64,000 nt of DNA from UBA1924 sp963976625 (GTDB taxonomy: Bacteria > Planctomycetota > Phycisphaerae > Phycisphaerales > UBA1924), in assembly GCA_963976625.1 (NCBI GenBank), contig CAXBLA010000013.1, positions 1 through 64,000 of the forward strand. Direction: 5' to 3'. Of this stretch, positions 1 through 8,416 are shown piece by piece. The notes below the pieces were generated by a model. That model searched no databases. It was given only the letters and a program-made list of their open reading frames with translations, and was not told where the DNA came from. The translations under genes were made by a program, and so were the position numbers. How positions within the stretch are numbered: the stretch's first letter is position 1; each line of letters starts with the position of its first letter.

Positions 1-1
1 T

Positions 2-955
2 GAACGACTCCCGATCATGGTCACCCCGCGATGGGTGAGCACCGAGTCCCAACCCATCGCCGTGCGCGATGTGCTCTTCTACCTCATCGCGGTGCTCGAC
101 ACACCAGAGACCATCAACACGACCATCGACATCGGCGGGCCAGACATCTGGCCATACGATCGAGTCATGCAGGAGATGGCCGCGGTCCTCAAGCTGCCCC
201 GGCGCATCGTGATCCCCGTGCCCGTGCTCACGCCAAGGCTCAGCTCCTTGTGGATCCACCTCGTCACGCCGCTCAACAAGCAGATCGCCCGCCCGCTGGC
301 CGAGGGCCTGCGCAACCGCGTCGTCTGCCGAGACGACCTGGCCCACCAGCTCATGCCCCACACCTGCCTGTCGATCTCCCAAGCGATGAACGCCGCGGTC
401 GATAAGTCCAGCTCGGGTGATGTCGAGACCGCCTGGTCCGACGCCGGAGTCATCCCCGGCGATCCCTCGTGGGCCGGGGGCACGCTCTTTGTTGATCAGC
501 GCGAGGTCCTCATCGACGCGTCGACGCAATCGGTATGGAAAGCCGTCAGCGAAATCGGCGGCGAGCGCGGCTACTACGGGGTCGATTGGCTCTGGAGACT
601 CCGAGGACTCATGGATCGGCTCATCGGCGGCCCCGGGCTCCGACGCGGTCGGCGCAGCACCAACCAACTCCAGTACGGCGACGCGCTCGACTTCTGGCGC
701 ATCACCGCCATCGAGCCTGAACGAAACCTCGAACTCAGGGCCGAAATGAAACTCCCCGGCACCGCCACGCTCACCTTCGAACTCTTCCCCGAGCCCAATG
801 ATTCAGACGCCCCGGCTCGAACCCGTCTCCAGATGACCGCCCGCTTCCAACCCAGAGGCCTGCTGGGCATCGCGTACTGGTACGCGGTCCTCCCCCTCCA
901 CGGCTTCACCTTCAACGGCATGCTCAAGGGCATCACCAAGCAAGCCATGTCCTGA
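2..955 (+). CDS. SDR-family protein with C-terminal DUF2867-type domain (5' end outside window)
   Basis: The reading frame is already open at the window edge (residues ERLPI precede the first ATG at 17), so the N-terminal Rossmann half is missing. The first visible part, with MVTPRWVSTESQPIAVRDV, is the typical C-terminal segment of NmrA/YbjT-like NAD(P)-binding proteins. From about residue 155 a START-like domain follows with GYYGVDWLWRLRG, the usual opening of DUF2867. Substrate is unknown. It converges on acr3 with 22 bp between the stops and no clear terminator. Family call is from recognised motifs; the catalytic motifs lie outside the window. Confidence 0.8.
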   Translation, partial: ERLPIMVTPRWVSTESQPIAVRDVLFYLIAVLDTPETINTTIDIGGPDIWPYDRVMQEMAAVLKLPRRIVIPVPVLTPRLSSLWIHLVTPLNKQIARPLAEGLRNRVVCRDDLAHQLMPHTCLSISQAMNAAVDKSSSGDVETAWSDAGVIPGDPSWAGGTLFVDQREVLIDASTQSVWKAVSEIGGERGYYGVDWLWRLRGLMDRLIGGPGLRRGRRSTNQLQYGDALDFWRITAIEPERNLELRAEMKLPGTATLTFELFPEPNDSDAPARTRLQMTARFQPRGLLGIAYWYAVLPLHGFTFNGMLKGITKQAMS

Positions 956-977
956 TAGCAACATTTCTCCAGATCAA

Positions 978-2093
978 TCAAACTTTCCTCGTGTTTGTGT
1001 CCGTGTCCGCAAATAGCTTGCCCCGCAGCCACAGCGACACATGCACCAGCCCGATCAGCACCGGCACCTCGACCAATGGCCCCACCACCGTCGCGAACGC
1101 TACCCCAGATCCGATCCCAAAGACCGCGATCGCCACCGCGATCGCCAGCTCGAAGTTGTTACCCGAAGCCGTGAACGCGAGCGTCGCCGAGCGTTCGTAG
1201 TCTGCGCCGACCTTCTTGGCCATCAAGAAACTCACGAAGAACATCAGCACAAAGTAGATCGTCAGCGGGATCGCGATCCGAAAGATATCCAAAGGCAGCG
1301 CCACGATCCGATCGCCCTTCAAACTAAACATCACCAAGATCGTAAACAACAACGCGACGAGCGTGATCGGCCCGATCGCAGGCAAGAACTTCTGCGTGTA
1401 CCACGCATCACCCTTCATCGGGCGGAGCACAAACCGCGTGAGCATCCCCGCGAAGAACGGGATGCCCAGGTAGATCATCACGCTCTGGAAGACTTCCAGG
1501 ATCGAGATATCCACCGCCGCCCCCTCAAGCCCGAGCTTGGGCGGCAGCCAGGTGATAAAGATCCACGCGTAGAGCCCGAAGAACAGCACCTGAAAAATAC
1601 TGTTGAATGCCACGAGCCCAGCCGCATAATCATTGCTCCCCCGCGCCAGATCGTTCCACACCAGCACCATCGCGATACACCGCGCCAGCCCGACCATGAT
1701 CAGTCCGATCATGTACTCCGGGTGATCCTGCAAGAACAGGGCCGCCAGCGCGAACATCAAGATCGGGCCGACCACCCAGTTCTGCACCAGCGAGAGCACC
1801 AGCACCTTCCAATCGCGGAAGACCTCGGGCAGCTTCTCGTACCGCACTTTCGCCAGAGGCGGGTACATCATCAGAATCAGCCCGATCGCGATTGGGATAT
1901 TCGTCGTCCCCACCGACACCCGCTCGAGCCCCTCAGACACCCCGGGCATGAACCGCCCGATGAGCACCCCCAGCGCCATCGCCAAGAAGATCCACAGCGT
2001 CAGGAATCGATCCAGAAACCCGAGCCGACGCGGGCTCTCTGCATCGCATGGTGCGCACCCGATCACGCCCGGTTCTGTTGATGTGTTTGTCAT
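978..2093 (-). CDS. acr3: Arsenite efflux permease, ACR3 family
   Basis: A 371-residue integral membrane protein with about ten hydrophobic segments, the normal length for Acr3. It expels As(III) across the inner membrane, driven by the proton gradient. The essential cysteine of the family is present in ARCIAMVLVWN (C139), as is the conserved glutamate in SGNNFELAIA (E315). An extra 20-residue N-terminal stretch with two cysteines (C13, C16) precedes the first helix. Its ATG overlaps the arsC stop as ATGA (2090-2093), so translation is probably coupled. Last gene of arsR-arsC-acr3. Confidence 0.96.
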   Translation of the reverse strand: MTNTSTEPGVIGCAPCDAESPRRLGFLDRFLTLWIFLAMALGVLIGRFMPGVSEGLERVSVGTTNIPIAIGLILMMYPPLAKVRYEKLPEVFRDWKVLVLSLVQNWVVGPILMFALAALFLQDHPEYMIGLIMVGLARCIAMVLVWNDLARGSNDYAAGLVAFNSIFQVLFFGLYAWIFITWLPPKLGLEGAAVDISILEVFQSVMIYLGIPFFAGMLTRFVLRPMKGDAWYTQKFLPAIGPITLVALLFTILVMFSLKGDRIVALPLDIFRIAIPLTIYFVLMFFVSFLMAKKVGADYERSATLAFTASGNNFELAIAVAIAVFGIGSGVAFATVVGPLVEVPVLIGLVHVSLWLRGKLFADTDTNTRKV

Positions 2094-2584
2094 GAGTGCG
2101 CTCCGTTGCGTGCTGGTTGATTGGTCACGAGTGCGGGCAGCTGCTCGACATACGCGCGGATCTCATCGCGCACGCGTCGATAGTGCCCGAGTGCTTCTTC
2201 GTCGCTCTTGGCGTCTTTGGCCAGTGCCGGCGGGTCATCGAAGCCGTGATGAACAACGCGTGTCCGATCGCTCTGCTTGAGAAACACCGGGCAGTGCTCG
2301 TTGGCGTGCCCGCAGACGGTGATGACCAGATCGAGGGTCTCGGACGCACAGTCCTCGACCCGCTTGCTGGTGTGGCCGCTGATATCAACGCCCGCCTCGC
2401 GCATCACCTCGATCGCGTGCTCGTTGACGCCGTGGGGCTCAGTCCCCGCGCTGCACGCATCGATTGAGCCGCCATGCAAATGCCTCGCCCATCCCTCGGC
2501 CATCTGGCTCCGGCACGAGTTGCCCGTGCACAAGAACAGCACCCGAGCCTTCGCCTCTCCATCGCTTATATCTCTACCACTCAT
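2090..2584 (-). CDS. arsC: Arsenate reductase, LMW-phosphatase type
   Basis: 164 residues. It reduces arsenate to arsenite in the cytoplasm for export by the neighbouring Acr3. The P-loop C19-TGNSC-R25 is the CX5R nucleophile motif of low-molecular-weight phosphatases. C91 and C98 in VCGHANEHCP match the redox pair of the thioredoxin-coupled class, so electrons should come from thioredoxin rather than glutaredoxin (family knowledge). Start ATG at 2584 overlaps the arsR stop by four bases, and its own stop overlaps the acr3 start, giving a tightly coupled operon. Confidence 0.96.
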   Translation of the reverse strand: MSGRDISDGEAKARVLFLCTGNSCRSQMAEGWARHLHGGSIDACSAGTEPHGVNEHAIEVMREAGVDISGHTSKRVEDCASETLDLVITVCGHANEHCPVFLKQSDRTRVVHHGFDDPPALAKDAKSDEEALGHYRRVRDEIRAYVEQLPALVTNQPARNGAHS

Positions 2585-2988
2585 GGCTTATCCCCTTTGC
2601 AAGATTGATCCGAACCCTCATTACCGCAACACGCCGACCCGGGCTCGATGTCCTCGATCGCATCGCCCAACGCGCGGAAGTACCCGCTCAGCTTCGCTCC
2701 GTCAGCCGAGTACCACACCGTCCGCCCCTGCTTCTCGCAGCTGAGCAACCCCGCCCGGTTCATCGTCGCCAGATGGCGAGCCACCATCGAGAAATCCACC
2801 GAGCAACACGCCGCCACCTCCGTCACCGAGCACGCCCGCCCGCACTGGAGCAGGCACGACAACAGCTTGGCCCGTGTGGGCTCGGCCAACGCCTTGAGCA
2901 GTTCTGGATCGAGCAGCTTATCGAGCTGGGTCTTGCGTCGGAACGCCTGCTTGGGGCTCGGCGGCTTACGATGGATTACTTGCGTCAT
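2581..2988 (-). CDS. arsR: ArsR-family arsenic-responsive repressor
   Basis: A winged-helix repressor of about 135 residues that should release DNA on binding As(III). The HTH includes AEPTRAKLLSCLL and FSMVARHLATMNRAGLL. A cysteine cluster, RACSVTEVAACC, sits at the start of the recognition region, and a CC pair near the C-terminus may add a metal ligand. The canonical ELCVCDLC site is absent, as in several environmental ArsR groups. I prefer the ATG at 2988 (MTQ...) over the TTG at 3003, because the promoter -10 element occupies 2995-3000 and a transcript starting about 7 nt later would begin at this ATG. Autoregulation is implied by the overlapping inverted repeat. Confidence 0.93.
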   Translation of the reverse strand: MTQVIHRKPPSPKQAFRRKTQLDKLLDPELLKALAEPTRAKLLSCLLQCGRACSVTEVAACCSVDFSMVARHLATMNRAGLLSCEKQGRTVWYSADGAKLSGYFRALGDAIEDIEPGSACCGNEGSDQSCKGDKP

Positions 2989-2997
2989 AACGCAAGT
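2978..2997. promoter_or_regulatory. ArsR operator candidate (perfect inverted repeat)
   Basis: ACTTGCGT and ACGCAAGT form a perfect 8-bp inverted repeat around a 4-bp spacer. It covers half of the -10 element, the predicted start site and the arsR start codon. This position would let a bound repressor block RNA polymerase directly, as expected for ArsR-type autoregulation. Confidence 0.7.
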
Positions 2998-3022
2998 ATA
3001 CAACCCGCAGACAATCAGTCAA
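2995..3022 (-). promoter_or_regulatory. arsR operon promoter (sigma-70 type)
   Basis: Read on the minus strand, TTGACT (3022-3017) is followed after 16 bp by TATACT (3000-2995). Each hexamer matches the sigma-70 consensus at five of six positions. The expected transcription start is at about 2988-2989, essentially the A of the arsR ATG, so the mRNA would be leaderless. Read from sequence; no transcript data. Confidence 0.7.
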
Positions 3023-3087
3023 TCGACCCACACCAAGCCGGCCGACGGCTGACACAATCTTCATAAATCGGTTATGAACCCGTTGGC

Positions 3088-4299
3088 TCATTTTGAGCCG
3101 ATCAGCCGCACCACCAGATCGTGGAACCCCGCTTCGTCCACACCCAGCAGCTTCTCGATCTGCGCAAAGAACAGCCCCCCTGATCGCCCGCTGTGCACCA
3201 GATCGATCACGGCGTTCATCCCATGACGCTCGGCCACCGCTTCGCACAAGAACGAACAGATCACGAAGTAAGTGAAATGCCTGCTCACCGATGACCCGCG
3301 CCCCTTGTTGAACTCCACAAGAAAATCAATCCCCGGCTCGGCCGCCAGCCGTTGACGAAACTGGTCCTTGAGCGTGGGCAAGTCATGCCCGCTGAGCCCG
3401 TACCCGCCAAAGTAAGTCGCAAGCCCATAGACCATCGGCGGAAACAGATCCCCATCCCCATCATCTAACGCCTGCATGAAATCCAGCGTATACGCAAAGA
3501 CATACCGCTCATCGTCGCTCCCAGTCAAGAACCGATCCGCCCCCGCGTCCATAAACCCGAGGTCCTCCTTGAGCCAGTTGCACCGCGTGCAGTCGTACAC
3601 AATCCCGTATGCCCGCAGCAGCTCGTCGAGCGTCTCGAAGCAGTAATACGACAACTCCCGGCGTCTCACTTCCGGCCCTACATCGAGCAGACCCTCAAGC
3701 CGATGCTTAAAACCCACAAACGCTTCCGCTCTACTCACATCAATCGGACGCGTCGAGTAGTAGCGCACTTCGTCGAACCCTTGCACTCGCAGCGCCCGCG
3801 TGCGATAGTCGAACGGGCTCTTGAATCGATAACCATCTGAGCCATCGTCTCGGTACGCGTGGAACTCAATGATCTTGTAGATCTGCTCGCCCCGCATAAA
3901 CGCCACACTGATCAGATAGCTCTGCCCACCATCGGGCGAGAACGATTTGAGCACCAAAGGCGACCGCCCCGACGTATCGCCAGGAGTCGCCAAACTCCGC
4001 AGCGCCTTATAGAAAAATGTATGCCGCTGCTGCTCCGCCTGATCCACATACCCCTCGAACGATTCACCCCGCGTGATCACGCCGAGCAATCCTTCGACGG
4101 ACTCGCTGATACCAGCCGCGATCACATCGTCCTCCTCAAAGACCGCCCGCATGTTCATCTCAAACGCCAGAGGCTTACCCTGTGTCGTGGCGCACCCACC
4201 CAAAGCCATCGGCAGCATGCTTAACAAGCTCAGCATGAGCAATGCGTAGAGCAATGGAATGAGAAGAAAACGATCCGCCTGGTATCTGTGCATACACAT
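3088..4299 (-). CDS. Predicted lipoprotein of unknown function
   Basis: 403 residues. A basic N-terminus and a long hydrophobic stretch end in the lipobox LGGC (C36), so the protein should be lipid-anchored outside the inner membrane. The mature part is acidic and mixed alpha/beta with no repeats. DCTRCNW near residue 240 is a possible CxxC. I do not recognise a family; peptidase-like or scaffold roles are only guesses. It lies downstream of the divergent ars promoter but points the same way as ars, so it is a separate unit. A second ATG lies two codons in (4293). Confidence 0.75.
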   Translation of the reverse strand: MCMHRYQADRFLLIPLLYALLMLSLLSMLPMALGGCATTQGKPLAFEMNMRAVFEEDDVIAAGISESVEGLLGVITRGESFEGYVDQAEQQRHTFFYKALRSLATPGDTSGRSPLVLKSFSPDGGQSYLISVAFMRGEQIYKIIEFHAYRDDGSDGYRFKSPFDYRTRALRVQGFDEVRYYSTRPIDVSRAEAFVGFKHRLEGLLDVGPEVRRRELSYYCFETLDELLRAYGIVYDCTRCNWLKEDLGFMDAGADRFLTGSDDERYVFAYTLDFMQALDDGDGDLFPPMVYGLATYFGGYGLSGHDLPTLKDQFRQRLAAEPGIDFLVEFNKGRGSSVSRHFTYFVICSFLCEAVAERHGMNAVIDLVHSGRSGGLFFAQIEKLLGVDEAGFHDLVVRLIGSK

Positions 4300-4532
4300 G
4301 CTAACGCCTCACGACACCACGGTTGCGACGACCCCCTCAATCTAATCGTCAGCAATCTCACAATCGGCGCCAGCACACCCAACCACGCGCATCCCAACAC
4401 TCTCCCCCCCCCGCGATCGTCGATACCGACGCCACCAACCGCGCCCGCGCCGGGATCGGCCTCGACCCACTCACTGACTACCGCATCACCGATGCCATAA
4501 CAGCCGCCGGGCAATAGGGCAACCGAGCACCC

Positions 4533-4997
4533 ATGATCAATCTCTACCGGTTATCATCCAAGCAGATGATCGAGCCCACCCCGATGCAACCCGGCCAGCA
4601 CGCCCAGCCCTTCCGCTGTGTCCACTGCGCCTACGATCTCTCGGCTGTCCGCACCTCCGCCAGCGACAACCTCTGCCCGGAGTGCGGGCTCACCACCGAT
4701 CCCTACAACCCCCGCGCCCACATCGTCCGGAATCAATCCCCCCTGCTCGCCGGGCTCAAGGCCCTCGCCGCCGCGATCCCCGCAGGCATCGCCATGGCGC
4801 TCGCCCTCTTCTCTCACATCGCGATCATTGTCTTCGGCTTCGCGTTGTGCTACATCCCTGTCTTTGTGTGCGATGTCACCATGAAGCGATCCCTCCAACG
4901 CCAGCGAAAAACACTCGGGCTCGCCCTGGGCACCGGCGTCGCGTTCGGTCTCTTGCTCGGCTCCCTGCTCTTGGTCGCCGCGGGCGCCTACTGGTAG
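4533..4997 (+). CDS. Zinc-ribbon membrane protein (CxxC...CPECG type)
   Basis: 154 residues. An N-terminal zinc ribbon (CVHCAYDLSAV...LCPECG) is followed by two to three hydrophobic segments (about residues 70-115 and 125-153). The first CxxC is CVHC and the second CPEC. Proteins of this build are common and uncharacterised in Phycisphaerae. It is followed after 19 bp by a second gene of the same design, so the two probably form a unit. An internal ATG at 4566 (MIEP) is an alternative start. Confidence 0.75.
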   Translation: MINLYRLSSKQMIEPTPMQPGQHAQPFRCVHCAYDLSAVRTSASDNLCPECGLTTDPYNPRAHIVRNQSPLLAGLKALAAAIPAGIAMALALFSHIAIIVFGFALCYIPVFVCDVTMKRSLQRQRKTLGLALGTGVAFGLLLGSLLLVAAGAYW

Positions 4998-5016
4998 CGT
5001 TCGACTACAATCCTCC

Positions 5017-5490
5017 GTGCCCAACACCACCACTAAACCAATCTGCCCCAACTGCGGCTACGACCTCGCCGGGCTCATCGAACCCGAAACAACCGCAACC
5101 TGCCCCGAGTGCAGCACCGACTCGACCTACCAAGCCGCGACTGAAGCCCAGTCGCGATGGAATGTGCTCATGTGGGATCTGATCCTGTTTCTGGTGATCC
5201 CGATGGCCATCAATCTCATCGCTTACCTCATCGTTCAAGTAGCGCCACGCGAGTTGTTCGAGGTTCTCTACATTTTGATTCTGCCCTACTTGCTTTTACC
5301 ATTGGTGCTCTTGGTTGCTATCCCGACCGCTCTCGTTGTCGAGGGAACAAAGCGGATGCACCTCGGGAAAGCCCAACGAAAACCCGCCGGCTGGATATTC
5401 GTCATCTGCATAGTGATCCCCGGCACCTTTTCATTACTCTTATCGCTCGCCATCTCGTTAATTTGGCTTGTGAGTATGTCGGGCGCTTAA
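5017..5490 (+). CDS. Zinc-ribbon membrane protein, paralogue of upstream gene
   Basis: 157 residues starting at a GTG. The N-terminal ribbon CPNCGYDLAGL...TCPECS has the same spacing as its neighbour, followed by three hydrophobic stretches (roughly residues 50-75, 85-110, 125-153). The second half is visibly richer in A and T than flanking genes. Its TAA overlaps the TAA of the opposing aminotransferase by four bases, so the two genes are convergent with no room for a separate terminator. Function unknown. Confidence 0.78.
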   Translation: MPNTTTKPICPNCGYDLAGLIEPETTATCPECSTDSTYQAATEAQSRWNVLMWDLILFLVIPMAINLIAYLIVQVAPRELFEVLYILILPYLLLPLVLLVAIPTALVVEGTKRMHLGKAQRKPAGWIFVICIVIPGTFSLLLSLAISLIWLVSMSGA

Positions 5491-6458
5491 CCCACCACCG
5501 CCGCCCGCAGCTTCTTGGTGATCTCCCCGGGCACACCCGCACCGATCGCCTCCGCCTCGATCTTCACCACCGGCAGCACGCCCCAGCTCGAGTTCGTCAA
5601 GAACACCTCATCAGCGTCAAGCAGATCGTCGATCGTCATCATCCGCTTGGTCGTCTTGATCCCCAGCTTCTTGGCCTCCTCGATCACCCGCATCCGTGTA
5701 ATCCCCGGCAGCACCGGCGAAGGCAGCACCCCCTCGCGCGTCTGCGCCCCGCCGATATCCTGCTCCTCCCCCTGAGCGATCGGCGTGATCAGATGCCCGT
5801 CATCGACCACAAACAAGTTCGACACACACCCGCCCGCGAGGTGATTGCTCACCGAGAAGATGATCGACTCGCCCGCGCCCTTGGCCGCCGCGTCCTGGAG
5901 CTGGCGCAACCGCCACCAGTAGTTGAGCGTCTTGTGACCAGCCGTCGGATCGAGTGGGTTGACCCGCGATTGCCCTAGCGTCACCATCACACCCTTATCG
6001 AACATCTCATCGGGGTACTCGGTCGCCGGCTGGGCCGCGATGAGCACGGTCGGGCGATGATTCGTCCGCCCGTGCGTCTGCAGCATGTTCAGATCCCCGC
6101 CCGTGAGCGTGAGCCGAACCCGTGTGTTCTTGTATCGCGCCCGGCGCACAGTCTCCGTGATCGCCTCTCCGAGCGGCCCGGTCTTGATCTCATCAGACAA
6201 CCCCAGCACCGCCGCCGAAGATTGCAGCCGATCCAGATGCGCATCGAGATCACGAATCATGATCCCATCGGGCGTCGAGACCGCGCTGAGCGTCTCGAAC
6301 AAACCGACGCCGTGCTGGATGCCCGCGTCGAACGCGGACAACCGGGCGTCCTCGCGGTTCATAAACTGACCATCGAGAAACACGCTGGCGATCTCGTCGT
6401 GGCCTTCAGTTTTTTCGGTTGATTCGTTGGGCGTATTGGGTTCGTTCGTCATGCCCAT
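5487..6458 (-). CDS. Class IV PLP aminotransferase (PabC / IlvE / D-amino-acid transaminase family)
   Basis: About 323 residues. Fold-type IV PLP enzyme: the Schiff-base lysine is in HKTLNYWWRLRQ, and the cofactor-phosphate region is GGCVSNLFVV. Candidates are 4-amino-4-deoxychorismate lyase (PabC) and branched-chain aminotransferase; KTLNY and the single-chain length suit either. A pabB-like gene at 14,472 makes a folate role attractive, but specificity cannot be read from sequence. The open frame extends to 6524 but would overlap the upstream gene; ATG at 6458 or 6452 is more likely. Confidence 0.85.
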   Translation of the reverse strand: MGMTNEPNTPNESTEKTEGHDEIASVFLDGQFMNREDARLSAFDAGIQHGVGLFETLSAVSTPDGIMIRDLDAHLDRLQSSAAVLGLSDEIKTGPLGEAITETVRRARYKNTRVRLTLTGGDLNMLQTHGRTNHRPTVLIAAQPATEYPDEMFDKGVMVTLGQSRVNPLDPTAGHKTLNYWWRLRQLQDAAAKGAGESIIFSVSNHLAGGCVSNLFVVDDGHLITPIAQGEEQDIGGAQTREGVLPSPVLPGITRMRVIEEAKKLGIKTTKRMMTIDDLLDADEVFLTNSSWGVLPVVKIEAEAIGAGVPGEITKKLRAAVVG

Positions 6459-6477
6459 AGGGTAGAACCGCTGCGCC

Positions 6478-7143
6478 TCATCGTCGTCGGCTATCGACCA
6501 TCGCCGGCCCAAAGAGCGCCACAATGTGCAGGATCAGCAGGATCGTGTTGAACCCGTACTTCATCACCCGGTCCACCGTCTCGATCCCCGACGCGATCCG
6601 GTAGTCGCTCAGGCACCCGCAGCCCGATTCTTGCAGCACCGCCGGGTCCACCTTTGAGATGTAGTACATAAACCCCGCGATCGCGCTCATCGAGATCAGC
6701 AGCACCAGCTTCCCGAACGGCTTGCGCAGCTCGGACCCGAGCGCGAACACCAGCAGCAGCCCCATCAGGATCTCCGCCGGGCCCACCCACCAGAGCACCG
6801 AATGCATCGACTCGGGGATCACCCGGTGCATCGTGACGATCTCGACGAACGCGTTGATGTCCTTGACCTTGAGGTACCCCGTCACCAGCCACACAAGAAT
6901 AATGATTCCCACCGAGATCCGCGCAAAGGCGTACGAGGGGTTGGAGTTGGGCTCCGCATCGAGCAGCTGGGCCGATGCTTTACGAGCCGCGGAATCCACG
7001 CCGCCCGAGAACGAATCATCTTCCTTGGTCGACCCCTCATCACGATTCCGCTCAGTATGCCCCGCCGGCGGGATCGGCAGCCCGCTACCAGAATCGACAG
7101 GATGGTCAGGCGAGAGGCGACGAGATAGAAAAGTGAAGCTCAT
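6478..7143 (-). CDS. MauE/DoxX-like membrane protein
   Basis: 221 residues. A hydrophilic N-terminal region of about 70 residues is followed by four predicted membrane helices. Between helices three and four lies ESGCGCLSDYR, the CxC signature of MauE/DoxX-like proteins that handle disulfides or quinones. FGxLVLLISMSAIAGFM and the WVGPAEILMGLLL segment fit that family. A partner thioredoxin is not adjacent. It lies 18 bp downstream of trpS and just upstream of the aminotransferase on the same strand, so all three may be co-transcribed. Confidence 0.72.
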   Translation of the reverse strand: MSFTFLSRRLSPDHPVDSGSGLPIPPAGHTERNRDEGSTKEDDSFSGGVDSAARKASAQLLDAEPNSNPSYAFARISVGIIILVWLVTGYLKVKDINAFVEIVTMHRVIPESMHSVLWWVGPAEILMGLLLVFALGSELRKPFGKLVLLISMSAIAGFMYYISKVDPAVLQESGCGCLSDYRIASGIETVDRVMKYGFNTILLILHIVALFGPAMVDSRRR

Positions 7144-7161
7144 GAGTACAGAGTATACGAT

Positions 7162-8253
7162 TTAATCGAACATCAGGTTCCGTGGCCCGAAGTCGATCTG
7201 CATCGCTTGTTTGGCAAGGTACAGCGTTTCTTCCGCCGCGTTATTGGCCTGTCTGGTGTGCTCACGCAGGATTTCGAGCACCTTGGCGTCCCCGGCTTCG
7301 CCCTCATACGGGATCCGCCGCTCACGCATGGGCTCGAGCAGCTTATCGATATGCTCGGCCACCTCGACCTTGATATGCCCATCGCCGATGTTGTCGCCCT
7401 TGGCATACGCCTCTTCGAGGGCCTTCACCCGGTCCTCATCGTCAATAAACGCCCGCACATACTCGAACAGCGCGTTGTTGATATCGCCCGGCTCGTCCAT
7501 CGCCGTCCGCCCGGTGTACAGCCCGCCCATCCGTTTCTTGATCTGCTTAAAGGTATCCGTCAGGAAGATCGAGTTGTTGAGCGACTTGGACATCTTGTTG
7601 ACGCCGTCGGTCCCGACCAAGCGCGCCACGCGCCCGACCTTGCCCGTCGGGATTGGGAAGAGCCCGCCCTCCTTCACATAATCCTCGTCCTCGGTGTGCG
7701 GGTTGACGCCGCAGTAGATCTGATTGAACCGACGCGCCACCTCTCGGCAGGGCTCGATATGCGCCAACTGATCCTCGCCCACCGGCACCAGCTCCGGGCG
7801 GAACAACAAGATATCAGCGCACTGCCCGACCGAGTACATCGGGAACCCGAAGCTGTAGTTATCCCCCAACTCCTTGTCCTCGAGCTCGCTCTTGAGCGTC
7901 GGATTCCGCATCACCCGATTGAAGGGGAGCAACATCGCCAAGTACCAGGTCAGCTCCGCGATCCCCGGGATCTCGGTCTGGAGCACGAAGGTCGATCGCT
8001 CCGGATCGATTCCAGCCGCGAGCCAGTCCTTGACGATATCGAGCGTCGATCGCCGAATCTCCGCCGGCTTGTCCGCCCGCGTCGTGAACGCGTGCATGTT
8101 GGCGATCAAGAAGAAGCACTCATACTCATCCTGGAGCGCGACGCGGTTCTCGAGCGAGCCCACCCAATGCCCCAGATGGAGCTGCCCGGTAGGAGTATCC
8201 CCGGTCAAAATCCGGGGTCGATCGGCTGATTTGCTGGTGTGATCTGTGCTCAT
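7162..8253 (-). CDS. trpS: Tryptophan--tRNA ligase
   Basis: About 363 residues; charges tRNA-Trp. The class I signature appears as GDTPTGQLHLGHWVGS (HLGH at residues 26-29), and the second signature as KMSKS. GQCADILLF and VPVGEDQLAHIE are standard TrpRS landmarks. Length is near the bacterial norm of 330-350, with a modest insertion before KMSKS (NPHTEDEDYVKEGG). ATG at 8253 is preferred over 8274 because homologues begin just ahead of the RILTG strand. Confidence 0.97.
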   Translation of the reverse strand: MSTDHTSKSADRPRILTGDTPTGQLHLGHWVGSLENRVALQDEYECFFLIANMHAFTTRADKPAEIRRSTLDIVKDWLAAGIDPERSTFVLQTEIPGIAELTWYLAMLLPFNRVMRNPTLKSELEDKELGDNYSFGFPMYSVGQCADILLFRPELVPVGEDQLAHIEPCREVARRFNQIYCGVNPHTEDEDYVKEGGLFPIPTGKVGRVARLVGTDGVNKMSKSLNNSIFLTDTFKQIKKRMGGLYTGRTAMDEPGDINNALFEYVRAFIDDEDRVKALEEAYAKGDNIGDGHIKVEVAEHIDKLLEPMRERRIPYEGEAGDAKVLEILREHTRQANNAAEETLYLAKQAMQIDFGPRNLMFD

Positions 8254-8348
8254 TATGACGGGATCGTAGAGCATAAATCCTTAAAAAACGCTCCATTCGC
8301 CCTCAATCTCACACCATCGCCCCGATCTGAATTTTGACCGGATTCTCC

Positions 8349-8378
8349 TTGCACACTCATCGGTAAGTAAGGTATCCT
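8349..8378 (+). promoter_or_regulatory. Possible promoter upstream of the Tat-exported protein
   Basis: TTGCAC (8349-8354) and TATCCT (8373-8378) are separated by 18 bp. The ATG at 8417 is preceded by the ribosome-binding match AGGGGAA. Hexamer matches are modest, so this is tentative. Confidence 0.35.
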
Positions 8379-8416
8379 GAATTCAAGCCCAGACCCGGGC
8401 CCTGTAGGGGAACACC

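Noticed and set aside
1041..2081. 346-codon open frame antisense to acr3
   Set aside because: Composition (Arg/His/Asp-rich) is typical of antisense shadow in GC-rich DNA; acr3 on the other strand is certain.
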